Part shown: piece by piece, positions 1 through 8,353 of the stretch
Layout: each line of letters begins with the position of its first letter
How positions within the stretch are numbered: position 1 is the stretch's first letter
NCBI GenBank assembly: GCA_964571965.1
Contig: CAZNFQ010000010.1
Span: forward strand, 1 to 40,111
DNA: 40,111 nt
Reading direction: 5' to 3'
Source: Sabulitectum sp964571965
GTDB lineage: Bacteria > Fermentibacterota > Fermentibacteria > Fermentibacterales > JCC-6
Position numbers and translations under genes: made by a program
The notes under the pieces: model-generated
What the model was told of the DNA's origin: nothing
Database searches by the model: none
Seen by the model: the letters and a program-made list of their open reading frames with translations, nothing else

Positions 1-1195
1 CCGCATCGCAGTCGATGGCGTTGATGGTCTCTTCAAGGTCCTTCATCTGTGCATCGCCGTAGCCCATGGCAGGAAGAATAGCGGTTTCCTCCACGCCGGG
101 GTAATACTTGTCGAAGGTTGCCTTGATGGTGCGAACTGCCTTGGGCACGGGGTTGGCAAACTCGGCAGCACCGTACTTCTCGGCGGCAACATAGCCTGCT
201 CCGTATTCCATCTCACCGTGGGTAAGCGTAGGACCGTCTTCCACGACGAGGACCTTCTTGCCGAGAACCAGTTCGGGCTTGTCCACTGAAACGGGACTTG
301 CGCCGTCGATTATTCTGGCGGTGGGATTGATCCTGCGGATGTTCTTTCTGACTTCTTCCACATCTTCAGGATAGGCGCTGTCGATCTTGTTGATAACGAT
401 CACGTCAGCCAGTCTGGCATTGATCTGCCCGGGGTAGTAACTGATCTCATGACCGGGTCTGTGGGGATCCACCACGGTTATGGTCAGGTCGGGGGCATAG
501 AAGGAGGTATCGTTGTTCCCGCCGTCCCAGAGGATGATGTCTGCCTCTTTCTCGGCTTCACGAAGAATGGCCTCGTAATCAACGCCTGCGTAGATCACAT
601 TACCCCTTGAGATATGAGGCTCGTACTCTTCCATCTCTTCGATTGTGCATTCGTGCTTCTTCAGGTCCTCGATGGTGGCGAACCTCTGAACCCGCTGCTT
701 CACGAGGTCACCGTAGGGCATCGGATGGCGAATGGACACCACTTTTTTGCCTGCGGCGGTGAGTTCTTCCACAACACGGCGGGTGGTCTGGCTCTTCCCG
801 CATCCGGTTCGCACTGCAGTAATTGCAACCACCGGCTTGGTGCTCTTGATCATTGTGCGCTGGGCCCCGATCATTGTGAAGTCGGCTCCAACGGCGTTGA
901 TACGGCTTGCCAGGGCCATCACGGTGCTGTCAGGTAGATCACTGTATGACATTACGCAAAGCTCGATGTTCTCTTTCTCGATGATGTTCTCAAGCTGACT
1001 CTCATCGAGGATGGGAATACCCTGGGGATAGAGATCTCCGGCGAGCTCGGCGGGATACTTTCTTCCATCGATGTCAGGGATCTGGGTGGCTGTGAAGGCC
1101 ACGACCTCGTAGCTGTCATCTTTCCTGTAAAGGGTGTTGAAGTTGTGGAAATCGCGCCCGGCGGCGCCGAGGATAAGGGTTCTAGTTCTGCTCAT
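1..1195 (-). CDS. cyclic 2,3-diphosphoglycerate synthetase-like GTPase (COG2403 type), 3' end outside window
   Basis: Reading from the ATG at 1195, 398 codons are open to the window edge, so the C-terminus is missing. The start has a good Shine-Dalgarno (AAAGGA, about 8 bases upstream). Seen: an N-terminal Rossmann-like segment (GAAGRDFHNFNT), a P-loop near residue 130 (AVRTGCGKSQTTR), an acidic DGGNNDTSF strand, and the guanine-specificity motif NKID. This order matches the family named after archaeal cyclic 2,3-diphosphoglycerate synthetase, which makes a cyclic phosphate solute in some methanogens. Bacterial members are mostly of unknown function, so I would not assign that reaction here. 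It lies 161 bp downstream of a DUF2085 gene on the same strand, and the gap holds a structured leader. Confidence 0.85.
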   Translation of the reverse strand, partial: MSRTRTLILGAAGRDFHNFNTLYRKDDSYEVVAFTATQIPDIDGRKYPAELAGDLYPQGIPILDESQLENIIEKENIELCVMSYSDLPDSTVMALASRINAVGADFTMIGAQRTMIKSTKPVVAITAVRTGCGKSQTTRRVVEELTAAGKKVVSIRHPMPYGDLVKQRVQRFATIEDLKKHECTIEEMEEYEPHISRGNVIYAGVDYEAILREAEKEADIILWDGGNNDTSFYAPDLTITVVDPHRPGHEISYYPGQINARLADVIVINKIDSAYPEDVEEVRKNIRRINPTARIIDGASPVSVDKPELVLGKKVLVVEDGPTLTHGEMEYGAGYVAAEKYGAAEFANPVPKAVRTIKATFDKYYPGVEETAILPAMGYGDAQMKDLEETINAIDCDA

Positions 1196-1203
1196 TGCAG
1201 TCG

Positions 1204-1270
1204 TCCTTTCCGCAAGTTGAACATTTGCTTGCGGAAGAGCAACAGCGAACCGTATGGTTCGGCCTCTTCC
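1204..1270 (-). promoter_or_regulatory. structured 5' leader with two competing stem-loops
   Basis: On the minus strand three perfect stems can be drawn. P1 pairs 1264-1270 with 1233-1239 (7 bp). P2, nested inside it, pairs 1256-1261 with 1246-1251 (6 bp, 4-base loop). P3 pairs 1228-1236 with 1208-1216 (9 bp, 11-base loop). P1 and P3 share bases 1233-1236, so they exclude each other. P3 ends against the AAAGGA ribosome binding site (1204-1209) of the GTPase gene. A TTGACA hexamer lies upstream at 1341-1336, but its -10 partner is poor. This has the geometry of a riboswitch or attenuator-type control element. No known class is recognised. Confidence 0.4.
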
Positions 1271-1356
1271 ACTTTGTCTGTGGATACCAGCTACTTCGGC
1301 TGGCTGGCATCAAATCTCGCTCATTCATGAAGAATTGTCAATGCTTTACATATCTG

Positions 1357-1749
1357 TCAATCGGTCCTGATCCCCGCTTCGAAGAGTACGCAGATCCCGG
1401 TTCCAGCCAGGAAACCGGTTATCAGCCTCACCAGATTTGTGCTCTGATAGAAACCCGCGAACTGAAAGGTACCGTCCATCACGAGCGGTGCAACCATAAG
1501 AAGTCCTGCCAGAAGAGAACCGGGCAGTTTCCTGAAGTACATGAATGGAAGAGTAACCGTCATTCCCACCCAGAAAAAGGTGCATCTTGCACACAGACCG
1601 GGAGCCCAGTGAAAGGATCTTTCCGGGAGTCTGTGACATGTGAGCTCCAGAAGGGGGCGAACTGCAGGGCTGTCGGTGAAGGCTCCTGCGGTGAATACCG
1701 CGGCGATGAGAAAGAGCAGGATGGCGGCTGGTTTTCTCAGATCAGCCAT
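1357..1749 (-). CDS. DUF2085 family integral membrane protein
   Basis: The 130-residue protein has about four hydrophobic segments (around residues 8-24, 58-72, 79-96 and 107-124). It carries the DUF2085 signature CHRLPERSFHWAPGLCARC near residues 38-56, followed by a buried Asp-Gly (MDGTFQF) and a TGFLAGTG turn. The conserved Cys/His set suggests metal or redox chemistry, but the family has no established function. The ATG at 1749 overlaps the end of the upstream oxidoreductase gene by 8 bp, so the two are probably translationally coupled. It is the last gene of the tight operon starting near 11500. Confidence 0.85.
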   Translation of the reverse strand: MADLRKPAAILLFLIAAVFTAGAFTDSPAVRPLLELTCHRLPERSFHWAPGLCARCTFFWVGMTVTLPFMYFRKLPGSLLAGLLMVAPLVMDGTFQFAGFYQSTNLVRLITGFLAGTGICVLFEAGIRTD

Positions 1750-3127
1750 CCGCCCAGGTATCGGTGTTCCAGTTGAAGTGCTCTCTTACAGAGGCCTCTC
1801 CCAGAACCTCCATGGCGGCGTACCTGCCCATTTCCAGAGAGTGATCCATGTTGTTGTAGCGGAAAAGTCCCTGTCTTCCACAGGTAACGCTTCCCTGGAG
1901 TGACTGGAGAGCATCGAGAACACAGGCGGTGCTTCTGCCGTAGTTCAGCTGGTATACAGGATAGGCCTGAGGTTTGCGGCTTATCATGGATCCTTTCACC
2001 ATTTCCCCGGTGAACAGACCCAGGTGTTCAGCTCCGGGAATGGTGGACCTCAAGAGCTCATCCATTGGAGTATTCCACAAATCATCGCCCTCCTGACAGC
2101 TGAATTCGAATACCACCTGGGATGGGCCCGTGGGATCGAAATTTCTTGAGATGGAGAGCCTGTTGAAAAGGTAACGGTCCTCGGAGGTATAGATCCAGTG
2201 GTCTGAAGGCTCCAGATCGCCGTCGAGCATAACCGCCAGGAAGACCAGAGCCCTGAACCGTAGAGAAGCGGCAGCCCTGTGAACGGCTTCGGGGAGCAGG
2301 TCTCCAAGAAGCTCGGTGTACCTGCCCAGGGGTATTGTGTTCACCAGCCTGCTGCACCTGAGAGAGCCGTCTTCGAGAATGACCTCCCACTGGCCGTCTT
2401 TTCTTGAAATTCCAAGGGGCTCCCTGTCGTAGACTATTTTTCCTCCTGCTTTTTCTATCTCCCTCGAAAGGGCCAGGGATATCTCCCCAATGCCGCCCAC
2501 AGGATAGTGAAAAGTACTCACCAGGCTTCTAACGGTTTCCTTCGAGGGAACGATGGTTTCCTTTACAAGGCCTGCAAGGCTTGGAACGGTTATCCTCTGA
2601 CTGGCCCAGTCTGCAGATAGCTCCGACGGCTCGATGCCCCATAATTTTTTGTTGTAAGGTGCCAGGTACAGCTCATACAGACCTCTGCCGAACCTGCTCA
2701 TCACCCAGCCTTCGAAGGTCTCCTGATCCCTGGGTGAAAAAACGCCGCGGATCTTCTCTCCAAAGAAACTGAGAAGCATTCCTGCTCCCCTGTGGAGAGG
2801 CATCTTAGCTAAAACGTTCCCAAGTGCAAGGGGATAGTCGAAATAGCGATCAAGAAGCCTTATTCTGCTTACCCGCTGCAGCTCCACCAGTTCAATTCCC
2901 GGAAGTTCCTTCACGAATTTCAGTATCTCCCGGTTTTTTGTGTGAAACCTGTGCGGGCCAAGATCGTAGACAAAACCGTCACGGTGCACGGTGGCTGCGA
3001 GACCTCCCGGTTCAGAACACTTCTCCACCACCGTTACCTCGATACCGCGCCGGGCCAGCTCGCAGGCAGCACTGAGGCCAGCCAGCCCGGCGCCTAGAAC
3101 AACTGTCTTCAAATCCCTATCTCTCAC
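1742..3127 (-). CDS. FAD/NAD(P)-binding amine-oxidase-family oxidoreductase
   Basis: The N-terminus is a dinucleotide-binding fold: VLGAGLAGLSAACELARRG, then an acidic strand end (VVEK) and the FAD-contacting stretch GGLAATVHRDGFVYDLG. Length (461 residues) and layout fit the amine oxidase/protoporphyrinogen oxidase/UDP-galactopyranose-mutase-like superfamily. The YDLGPHRFH segment is typical of members that act on sugar or lipid-linked substrates, but the substrate cannot be read from sequence. Translation starts at GTG (3125-3127), which shares the tetranucleotide GTGA with the stop of the upstream nucleotidase. A cytoplasmic enzyme sitting among envelope genes suggests a role in envelope biosynthesis (inference). 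Confidence 0.85.
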   Translation of the reverse strand: MRDRDLKTVVLGAGLAGLSAACELARRGIEVTVVEKCSEPGGLAATVHRDGFVYDLGPHRFHTKNREILKFVKELPGIELVELQRVSRIRLLDRYFDYPLALGNVLAKMPLHRGAGMLLSFFGEKIRGVFSPRDQETFEGWVMSRFGRGLYELYLAPYNKKLWGIEPSELSADWASQRITVPSLAGLVKETIVPSKETVRSLVSTFHYPVGGIGEISLALSREIEKAGGKIVYDREPLGISRKDGQWEVILEDGSLRCSRLVNTIPLGRYTELLGDLLPEAVHRAAASLRFRALVFLAVMLDGDLEPSDHWIYTSEDRYLFNRLSISRNFDPTGPSQVVFEFSCQEGDDLWNTPMDELLRSTIPGAEHLGLFTGEMVKGSMISRKPQAYPVYQLNYGRSTACVLDALQSLQGSVTCGRQGLFRYNNMDHSLEMGRYAAMEVLGEASVREHFNWNTDTWADG

Positions 3128-4719
3128 TCATCTATCCAGACGATCCTCATCCGGTTATCGGGAGAAATGGGAGAAACCGCTGTGATGTGATCGGTAACGG
3201 CCTCGAGAAGTGTCAATCCGCTATAGGTTGCCTCATGCTCAAGCATTATGCCGTACCCGACGTTTCCCTGCGCAAGATAGCCTGTGGTTGCAATCGTATA
3301 GATCCTGTCCGGATCAAGAGGTTCACCGTTTATCATGGGATCCTCTATTTTTTCACCGTCAGGTTTCAGCTGATTCCTTCTGCAGGTGAAACCGGATATC
3401 TCCATATCCCTTCTTCTTCCCTGCATACCTGTCTCAAGAATTGCCAGAAGCTCTTCACCGGTTACCCGGAGGGTGTAGAGATCCTCTTCGAAGGGAATCG
3501 CCGTGTAGACTATACGCGGTGTGATGGGACCCCTTGGTATGGCCGCCCTGATACCGCCTCTGTTAAGAAGGCCCACATCGGCTCCGGTGGCAATTCTTAT
3601 CGCGTCGCTCATCAGCCTGCCCAGGGGATGCTCCGCACCGCCTCTGGGGATCTCGGCAACTGCCTCGCCTATAACGCTGTCCATTCCTGCCTCGGCTATC
3701 TCGCGGAATCCGAGGATCATCTCATTCTGCTCCATGTCAGGCCAGAACCTGTCATGGAGCAGGCTTATGTATTCCTCTCCATCAGGACAGTTATAACCGA
3801 TTATCGAAGCGGTCTCCGTGTCTATGGCTACTCTGAGATGGCCTATACCGGTTCCGTTTGCGTATCCCTGAACCACTATGGTGTGAGTAAGGGGATTGAC
3901 CCAGGGCTCCCTGAGAGCAACATGGGTATGACCGCTTACGATAAGGTCAATGCCCTCCACCATACAGGTGAGCTCTGCGGAGTTGTAGGCGAAATCCTTC
4001 GTGTACTCCTCGCCGTTGTCCCAGGCCTCGAATACCCTTTCAGTATATCTTTCGGGGTCAGGGGGCTGACCAAGGTGTGACACTAGAACCACCAGATCGG
4101 CTCCCTGTTCATTCACCTGGGCTATCGCGTTCTCAACAGCAGGCAGTTCGGGAGCGATCACGTAACCCGCAAGAAGCTCCGGGTCCACAAGACCGTAGGT
4201 GTCCGAGGTATTGACTCCGATGAAAGCAACTTTCAGCCCTCCCATTTCCCTGAATATCCAGGGCTGTATGGGAGGCGGTATCTCACCCTCATCGGTAAGG
4301 AAATTGGTGCAGATAACCGGGAAATCAGCCAGCTCGGAATTCTTTATGGCTACCAGCGCTCCATGGTCGAAGTCGTGGTTTCCCAGTGTCATCATATCGT
4401 AGCCCATGGAGTTCATCCACTCCATCATGAAATCTCCGGAGTTCCAGTTTCCCACTGGAGTTCCCTGCCAGATATCCCCGCAGTCGATGAGCAGACAGTA
4501 CTCTCCGGCTGCCTCGCACTCTTCCCTTACCATATCCACATACGAGGCTATCCAGGCCCCCCCACCTATTCCGGGAGGAAAATCGGGATTCATGAAAGAA
4601 GCGTTCTGAGAGGCGATCCCTCCATGGATATCGTTGGTATGAAGAATGTTGAGATATATGGTCTCTCCGCCGGCAAAGCCGGCTGTGATCAGGAGCAAAG
4701 CAGCAAGTATTCTCAGCAT
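3124..4719 (-). CDS. secreted 5'-nucleotidase / 2',3'-cyclic phosphodiesterase family protein (UshA-like)
   Basis: A 531-residue protein with a cleavable signal peptide (MLRILAALLLITAGFAGG). The metallophosphoesterase domain shows all the metal motifs: HTNDIHGG (about 27-34), DCGDIWQG, GNHDFDHG, VSHLG and SGHTHV. The C-terminal 5'-nucleotidase domain is present (GRLMSDAIRIATGADVGLLN through GEELLAILE). The family hydrolyses nucleotides, cyclic nucleotides or UDP-sugars outside the cytoplasm. A strong Shine-Dalgarno (GGAAGGA) precedes the ATG. It lies 13 bp after an outer-membrane barrel gene and overlaps the next gene by 4 bp, placing it inside an operon of surface proteins, consistent with nucleotide salvage in the periplasm or at the surface. 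Confidence 0.92.
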   Translation of the reverse strand: MLRILAALLLITAGFAGGETIYLNILHTNDIHGGIASQNASFMNPDFPPGIGGGAWIASYVDMVREECEAAGEYCLLIDCGDIWQGTPVGNWNSGDFMMEWMNSMGYDMMTLGNHDFDHGALVAIKNSELADFPVICTNFLTDEGEIPPPIQPWIFREMGGLKVAFIGVNTSDTYGLVDPELLAGYVIAPELPAVENAIAQVNEQGADLVVLVSHLGQPPDPERYTERVFEAWDNGEEYTKDFAYNSAELTCMVEGIDLIVSGHTHVALREPWVNPLTHTIVVQGYANGTGIGHLRVAIDTETASIIGYNCPDGEEYISLLHDRFWPDMEQNEMILGFREIAEAGMDSVIGEAVAEIPRGGAEHPLGRLMSDAIRIATGADVGLLNRGGIRAAIPRGPITPRIVYTAIPFEEDLYTLRVTGEELLAILETGMQGRRRDMEISGFTCRRNQLKPDGEKIEDPMINGEPLDPDRIYTIATTGYLAQGNVGYGIMLEHEATYSGLTLLEAVTDHITAVSPISPDNRMRIVWIDE

Positions 4720-4732
4720 GATCAGGTCCTTC

Positions 4733-5905
4733 CTAGAATGTCTTCGTCACGCCAAGTGAAAAGGCCGTTCTGCTCGACTCCACAACAAGGGAATCTCCAA
4801 ATGAGAAGGATGGCAGTCCGTCTGCCTGATACTGGTCCCATCTCACGGGAGAGAACCCCAGGGAAGCGTCCACGGTCATATCTCCAAGCAAAAAGCCTAT
4901 GCCCGCGGTGAAACCCATTCTGTCCAGAGCCGAGGCAATCGGTGAGCTGTCATATTCAAACCCGGCTCTGACGATTGTGTTCCCCGGAAGGGTGTTTTCA
5001 ACACCTGCTCCGAATCCCCAGGAATTCCTGAGCGCGGCATCTTGTCCATCTATTTCCACACCTGAGGTGGCTGCCCACCAGAGATCAGCGGTGAACTTGC
5101 TCATGAGTCGGTTGCCCGGCCTGTAGACAAACCCTGATCTTGCCTTCATGGGAAGGGTTATGTCCGTCTCTGTATTTTCCACGGTGGAGGTCCAGCTCAT
5201 AGGCTGCTCGATTCCTGCAGACACCAGAAATCTTCCAAGGTCAGCCATGGCTGATCCCCGAACCATCATCCCGGACAGTTCCGCCTTGGTTTCCGTCTGT
5301 ATATCCGTGACCGTGGGGTCTATGTACTCAATGGTGTATTCCGAGGTTCTGGTTCCGGTAAGGAATCCGCCGCCTGCACCCAGGGACAGGATCCCGCCGG
5401 TGTTCCAGCTGCCTGAGAGGGAAAAATCTCCCAGCATTCCGCTCACCGCCAGCTCCTCATCTGCTACCTTCACATAATTGTCGTCGTTCATTACCCTGCC
5501 GTAGTCATAGCTGAAGGTGTTAACTGCCCTGAAACCCGCCGCTGCGGCAAAGGTCCCGTCTGACCACGAAACCGCGGCTCCTCCGGGAAGGGGCATGAAG
5601 TTCTGGTTGAAGCTGTATTCAGATTCACCGACAACTCCGCCAAAGCTGTCGTAGACTCTTCTGGTACGCTTTTCGATGTCCAGCGCCACCTGGCCTGTTA
5701 CACCTGCGGAAAAGCCTTCCGGAAGTTTCGACGCCATCACCGGATTCTCCAGGGCCCCCTGAGGTGACCCGTCGGCATACCAGGTGTTTCCCATTCCGGC
5801 AGCTGCTGCTGAACCGGCCATTCCTTCATTTCCCAGCCACATTATCTCCGGAAGGCCGCCGGAGATGGCCAGAAGGATAATCATTCCGCCTGCTGTAATA
5901 CCCAT
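4733..5905 (-). CDS. outer-membrane beta-barrel protein, FadL/PorV-like, function unknown
   Basis: 390 residues with a hydrophobic N-terminal segment that may be a signal peptide. The remainder is glycine-rich and dominated by alternating hydrophobic/polar stretches ending in a C-terminal phenylalanine (LGVTKTF), the usual barrel-assembly signal. An early segment (MAGSAAAAGMGNTWYADGSP) resembles the glycine-rich amphipathic start of UPF0164/PorV-type proteins but is less clear than in the gene at 8343-9155. No enzymatic motif is visible. The ATG has AGGAGGAGAG directly upstream, and the spacing to the neighbouring helix-hairpin-helix barrel gene is 12 bp, so the two are probably co-expressed. 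Confidence 0.75.
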   Translation of the reverse strand: MGITAGGMIILLAISGGLPEIMWLGNEGMAGSAAAAGMGNTWYADGSPQGALENPVMASKLPEGFSAGVTGQVALDIEKRTRRVYDSFGGVVGESEYSFNQNFMPLPGGAAVSWSDGTFAAAAGFRAVNTFSYDYGRVMNDDNYVKVADEELAVSGMLGDFSLSGSWNTGGILSLGAGGGFLTGTRTSEYTIEYIDPTVTDIQTETKAELSGMMVRGSAMADLGRFLVSAGIEQPMSWTSTVENTETDITLPMKARSGFVYRPGNRLMSKFTADLWWAATSGVEIDGQDAALRNSWGFGAGVENTLPGNTIVRAGFEYDSSPIASALDRMGFTAGIGFLLGDMTVDASLGFSPVRWDQYQADGLPSFSFGDSLVVESSRTAFSLGVTKTF

Positions 5906-5917
5906 CTCTCCTCCTGC

Positions 5918-8353
5918 CTACCAGCGAACATCGAGCTGGCAGCGAATGCCGTAGTCGGTGACGTGGTCACCGAAGTCTGTTACTGTTTCGTCCGGAGATC
6001 CCTGGTAGTGGTACTGGTCTTCGGGGTCCGGTCTGTAGAATCCGTTATGGGGGAAGAACGTATCCTTCCGGACAAACTTGAACCGAAGCTGAAGGTTGTC
6101 TGAAATGGTGTTCTTCAGGGTTATGTAGAACTTTGTGCCGTTACCGTCCAGGAAGTCTATTCCTGTATCCTCGAACTCCCACTGACTCATGCCGTTGGTT
6201 GTCCAGAGGGTGGTTCCGCCAAGCACCGAAAGATCGCTGGTGAACTCATGCTCGTACCTCATGGCCAGGAAGCCGCCGTTCATGTTCCTGTCATCTCCGT
6301 AGAGAGGGTTAGGCGTAAGCTCCACATCTCCGTATCTCAGCTCTATGTTGAAGTAATCTCCGCCGAAGGGTAGCGAGAAGGTTCGAAGGGTGAACTCCTG
6401 GGTTCTTGAATTGGTTGGTACGATGTCCTTTGCGTTCAGTTTGTCCTGGAATTTGTACTTGAGCCTGAACCTCACAGGCCAGGTTGGACGGTACTCAACC
6501 TCCCCCTGGAATCTGAGATTCTCCGTGCTGTATGCCAGATTCCGCCAGACATCCAGGTAAACCCTCGTGAAGGTCACCTGCTGACTCACCTGAAATCTTG
6601 TCTCCACATAAACGCCTTCCTCAGGTTTCGGAACGGGAAGGTCGGCTATCTGTGACGCAAGCGGATCGTTCAGCCTGTAGGGGCTTTCAAATACCGTGTC
6701 ATCGAATCTGTGCTGTTCTGCGAACCCCCTGTTGTAGGGATTCATGAAGTCCAGGGCGTAGTTCCTGTAAGAACCGGTGATGTTGAACCAGTTGTTCTGC
6801 CAGCTGGCAGTGGTGAGTGTGGCCCAGGCACCGTTGTCCTGCCTTACCGCCTCCACCTCGGCGCTCATGTTCCTGAAAACGGTCTGAGCGGCTCCAGCCA
6901 CATAGGTAAGCCTGTCTCCAGAGGGCATGTTCGCATATTCCGGACAGTTCCACTGGTAGCTGTCGTTGGGAATATCCAGCCCGGAAACGGATGGATTGAG
7001 AGAATCGCTGTACAGTATTCCCAGACCTCCGATACCCACGGCGGTTCCAACCGGAAGGAATTCGCCCATGTCGTAGAAGGCGTACCCTCCATAGGTGGTC
7101 TCTTCCAGAACATTGCTGTACTCATCTGTTCTGAATTCGCCCTGATAGAGAATGTTGGGTGAACCGTCCAGATTGGTTACAGCGTCCCTGGGGGTATAGG
7201 ACCCGAAGGCGTACCCGAGAAGGGGACCGGCTTCCAGCTGCGCGGCTGCTCCGAAAAGGGCGCTCTGCCGGGATGAAGTCAGATCCGGAGTAAGACCCCA
7301 GGTTCTGTAGGTGTTACGGTACATCAGTTCATCGGAATTGTCCATTAGAAGACCCTGGGCCAGCGACAGCCGGTAGTTACCAACTATTGCCTGCCGGACA
7401 ACTCCGTCATCCTGGAAGGAAAAATAGGCCTTTCCCACGTCGAATCTATTGTTCACCGGGGCATCCAGACCTGAAAACAGCTCGCTCCCGGCTATGGAGT
7501 TCTCACCCCTGGAAAGACGGGCTCCCAGCCTGTATCTGTCTCCGGCTCCCAGCCTTATCCTGTGTGCGAAACCAGTTGTATACCTTGCTTCCAGGAGCTG
7601 ATCGTACTCGGACTGGAGCCTGTTTATAAGGGCAACACTGTCTATTGATGTTGAGGCCAGCTCCCTCCCGCCGGCGAGGATATCGCTAACCGCCGACTTC
7701 ATTTCGGAGATCTGTCCCTCGATGCCGTCTTCGATACCGGATCTTCCCGAGCCGTCTTCATAGATGAACCGGTAGTTTCCGAACAGATCCGTGGAGGAAT
7801 AGTCCGGTTCTCTCACAGAAATGAAATCACGCATGTTCCTGTAGCCATAGTAGCGCAGGTTCTCGGTGCCGCTGAGTGAGCGAACGGAAGATACGGGACC
7901 GAGGCTCCGCAGTCTTGCGTCCACCGCAGCGGCGTCTATGAAACTAACCCTGTCCAGGCTCCTGAGGTCCCACCATCTGGCGGTGTTCACGGGCATGGGG
8001 CGCAGAAGCAGGTCTTCCCAGTACTCCACTGCCGCATCACCGGGCCCGTCTTCTGATGCCAGTCTTTCCATTACGTCAAGCACCTGGGGCGAGATACTGC
8101 CCTCCGAGGGGGGAAGAACTATGGTGTTCTCCCGGAGCCAGAGAAGGGTAGCAGGTTCGAAACCCGGAAGCTCGAGGACCTCGTAGATATTTTCAAGGCC
8201 TCCTGTGTCCCGTATGTGATCGTAAAGAACCTCGGCCTGCTCTCCGGTAAGACCCGGAAGGGCAGTGAGATCGTCAAGTGAAGCGGAGTTCAGATCGAAT
8301 CCCGGGGGAAGCACAGCGGCCAGCATTGAGACGAAAAGCAGGTTAAAAACCAT
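5918..8353 (-). CDS. helix-hairpin-helix domain fused to a large outer-membrane beta-barrel
   Basis: 811 residues. After a signal peptide the mature protein opens with ComEA-like helix-hairpin-helix repeats: LNSASLDDLTALPGLTG (about 20-37) and YEVLELPGFEPATL (about 57-71). Further HhH-like spacing occurs near residues 120-170 (DRVSFIDAAAVDARL, LRYYGYRNM). From about residue 180 the sequence becomes beta-rich with many aromatic girdle-type strands, and it ends with tryptophan (QLDVRW), as barrels do. HhH motifs in ComEA bind DNA nonspecifically. Large proteins of this layout also occur in Bacteroidota with no proven role. It overlaps the upstream PorV-like gene by 11 bp. DNA binding at the cell surface is an inference from the domain pair. 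Confidence 0.8.
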   Translation of the reverse strand: MVFNLLFVSMLAAVLPPGFDLNSASLDDLTALPGLTGEQAEVLYDHIRDTGGLENIYEVLELPGFEPATLLWLRENTIVLPPSEGSISPQVLDVMERLASEDGPGDAAVEYWEDLLLRPMPVNTARWWDLRSLDRVSFIDAAAVDARLRSLGPVSSVRSLSGTENLRYYGYRNMRDFISVREPDYSSTDLFGNYRFIYEDGSGRSGIEDGIEGQISEMKSAVSDILAGGRELASTSIDSVALINRLQSEYDQLLEARYTTGFAHRIRLGAGDRYRLGARLSRGENSIAGSELFSGLDAPVNNRFDVGKAYFSFQDDGVVRQAIVGNYRLSLAQGLLMDNSDELMYRNTYRTWGLTPDLTSSRQSALFGAAAQLEAGPLLGYAFGSYTPRDAVTNLDGSPNILYQGEFRTDEYSNVLEETTYGGYAFYDMGEFLPVGTAVGIGGLGILYSDSLNPSVSGLDIPNDSYQWNCPEYANMPSGDRLTYVAGAAQTVFRNMSAEVEAVRQDNGAWATLTTASWQNNWFNITGSYRNYALDFMNPYNRGFAEQHRFDDTVFESPYRLNDPLASQIADLPVPKPEEGVYVETRFQVSQQVTFTRVYLDVWRNLAYSTENLRFQGEVEYRPTWPVRFRLKYKFQDKLNAKDIVPTNSRTQEFTLRTFSLPFGGDYFNIELRYGDVELTPNPLYGDDRNMNGGFLAMRYEHEFTSDLSVLGGTTLWTTNGMSQWEFEDTGIDFLDGNGTKFYITLKNTISDNLQLRFKFVRKDTFFPHNGFYRPDPEDQYHYQGSPDETVTDFGDHVTDYGIRCQLDVRW

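Noticed and set aside
1195..1776. 193-codon plus-strand frame opposite the DUF2085 gene and its 3' gap
   Set aside because: Its composition is unlike a protein family, it has no ribosome binding site, and it lies antisense to a gene with clear DUF2085 motifs.
3187..4080. 297-codon plus-strand frame
   Set aside because: Entirely antisense to the 5'-nucleotidase gene, whose metal motifs are complete. No signal or domain is visible in the frame.
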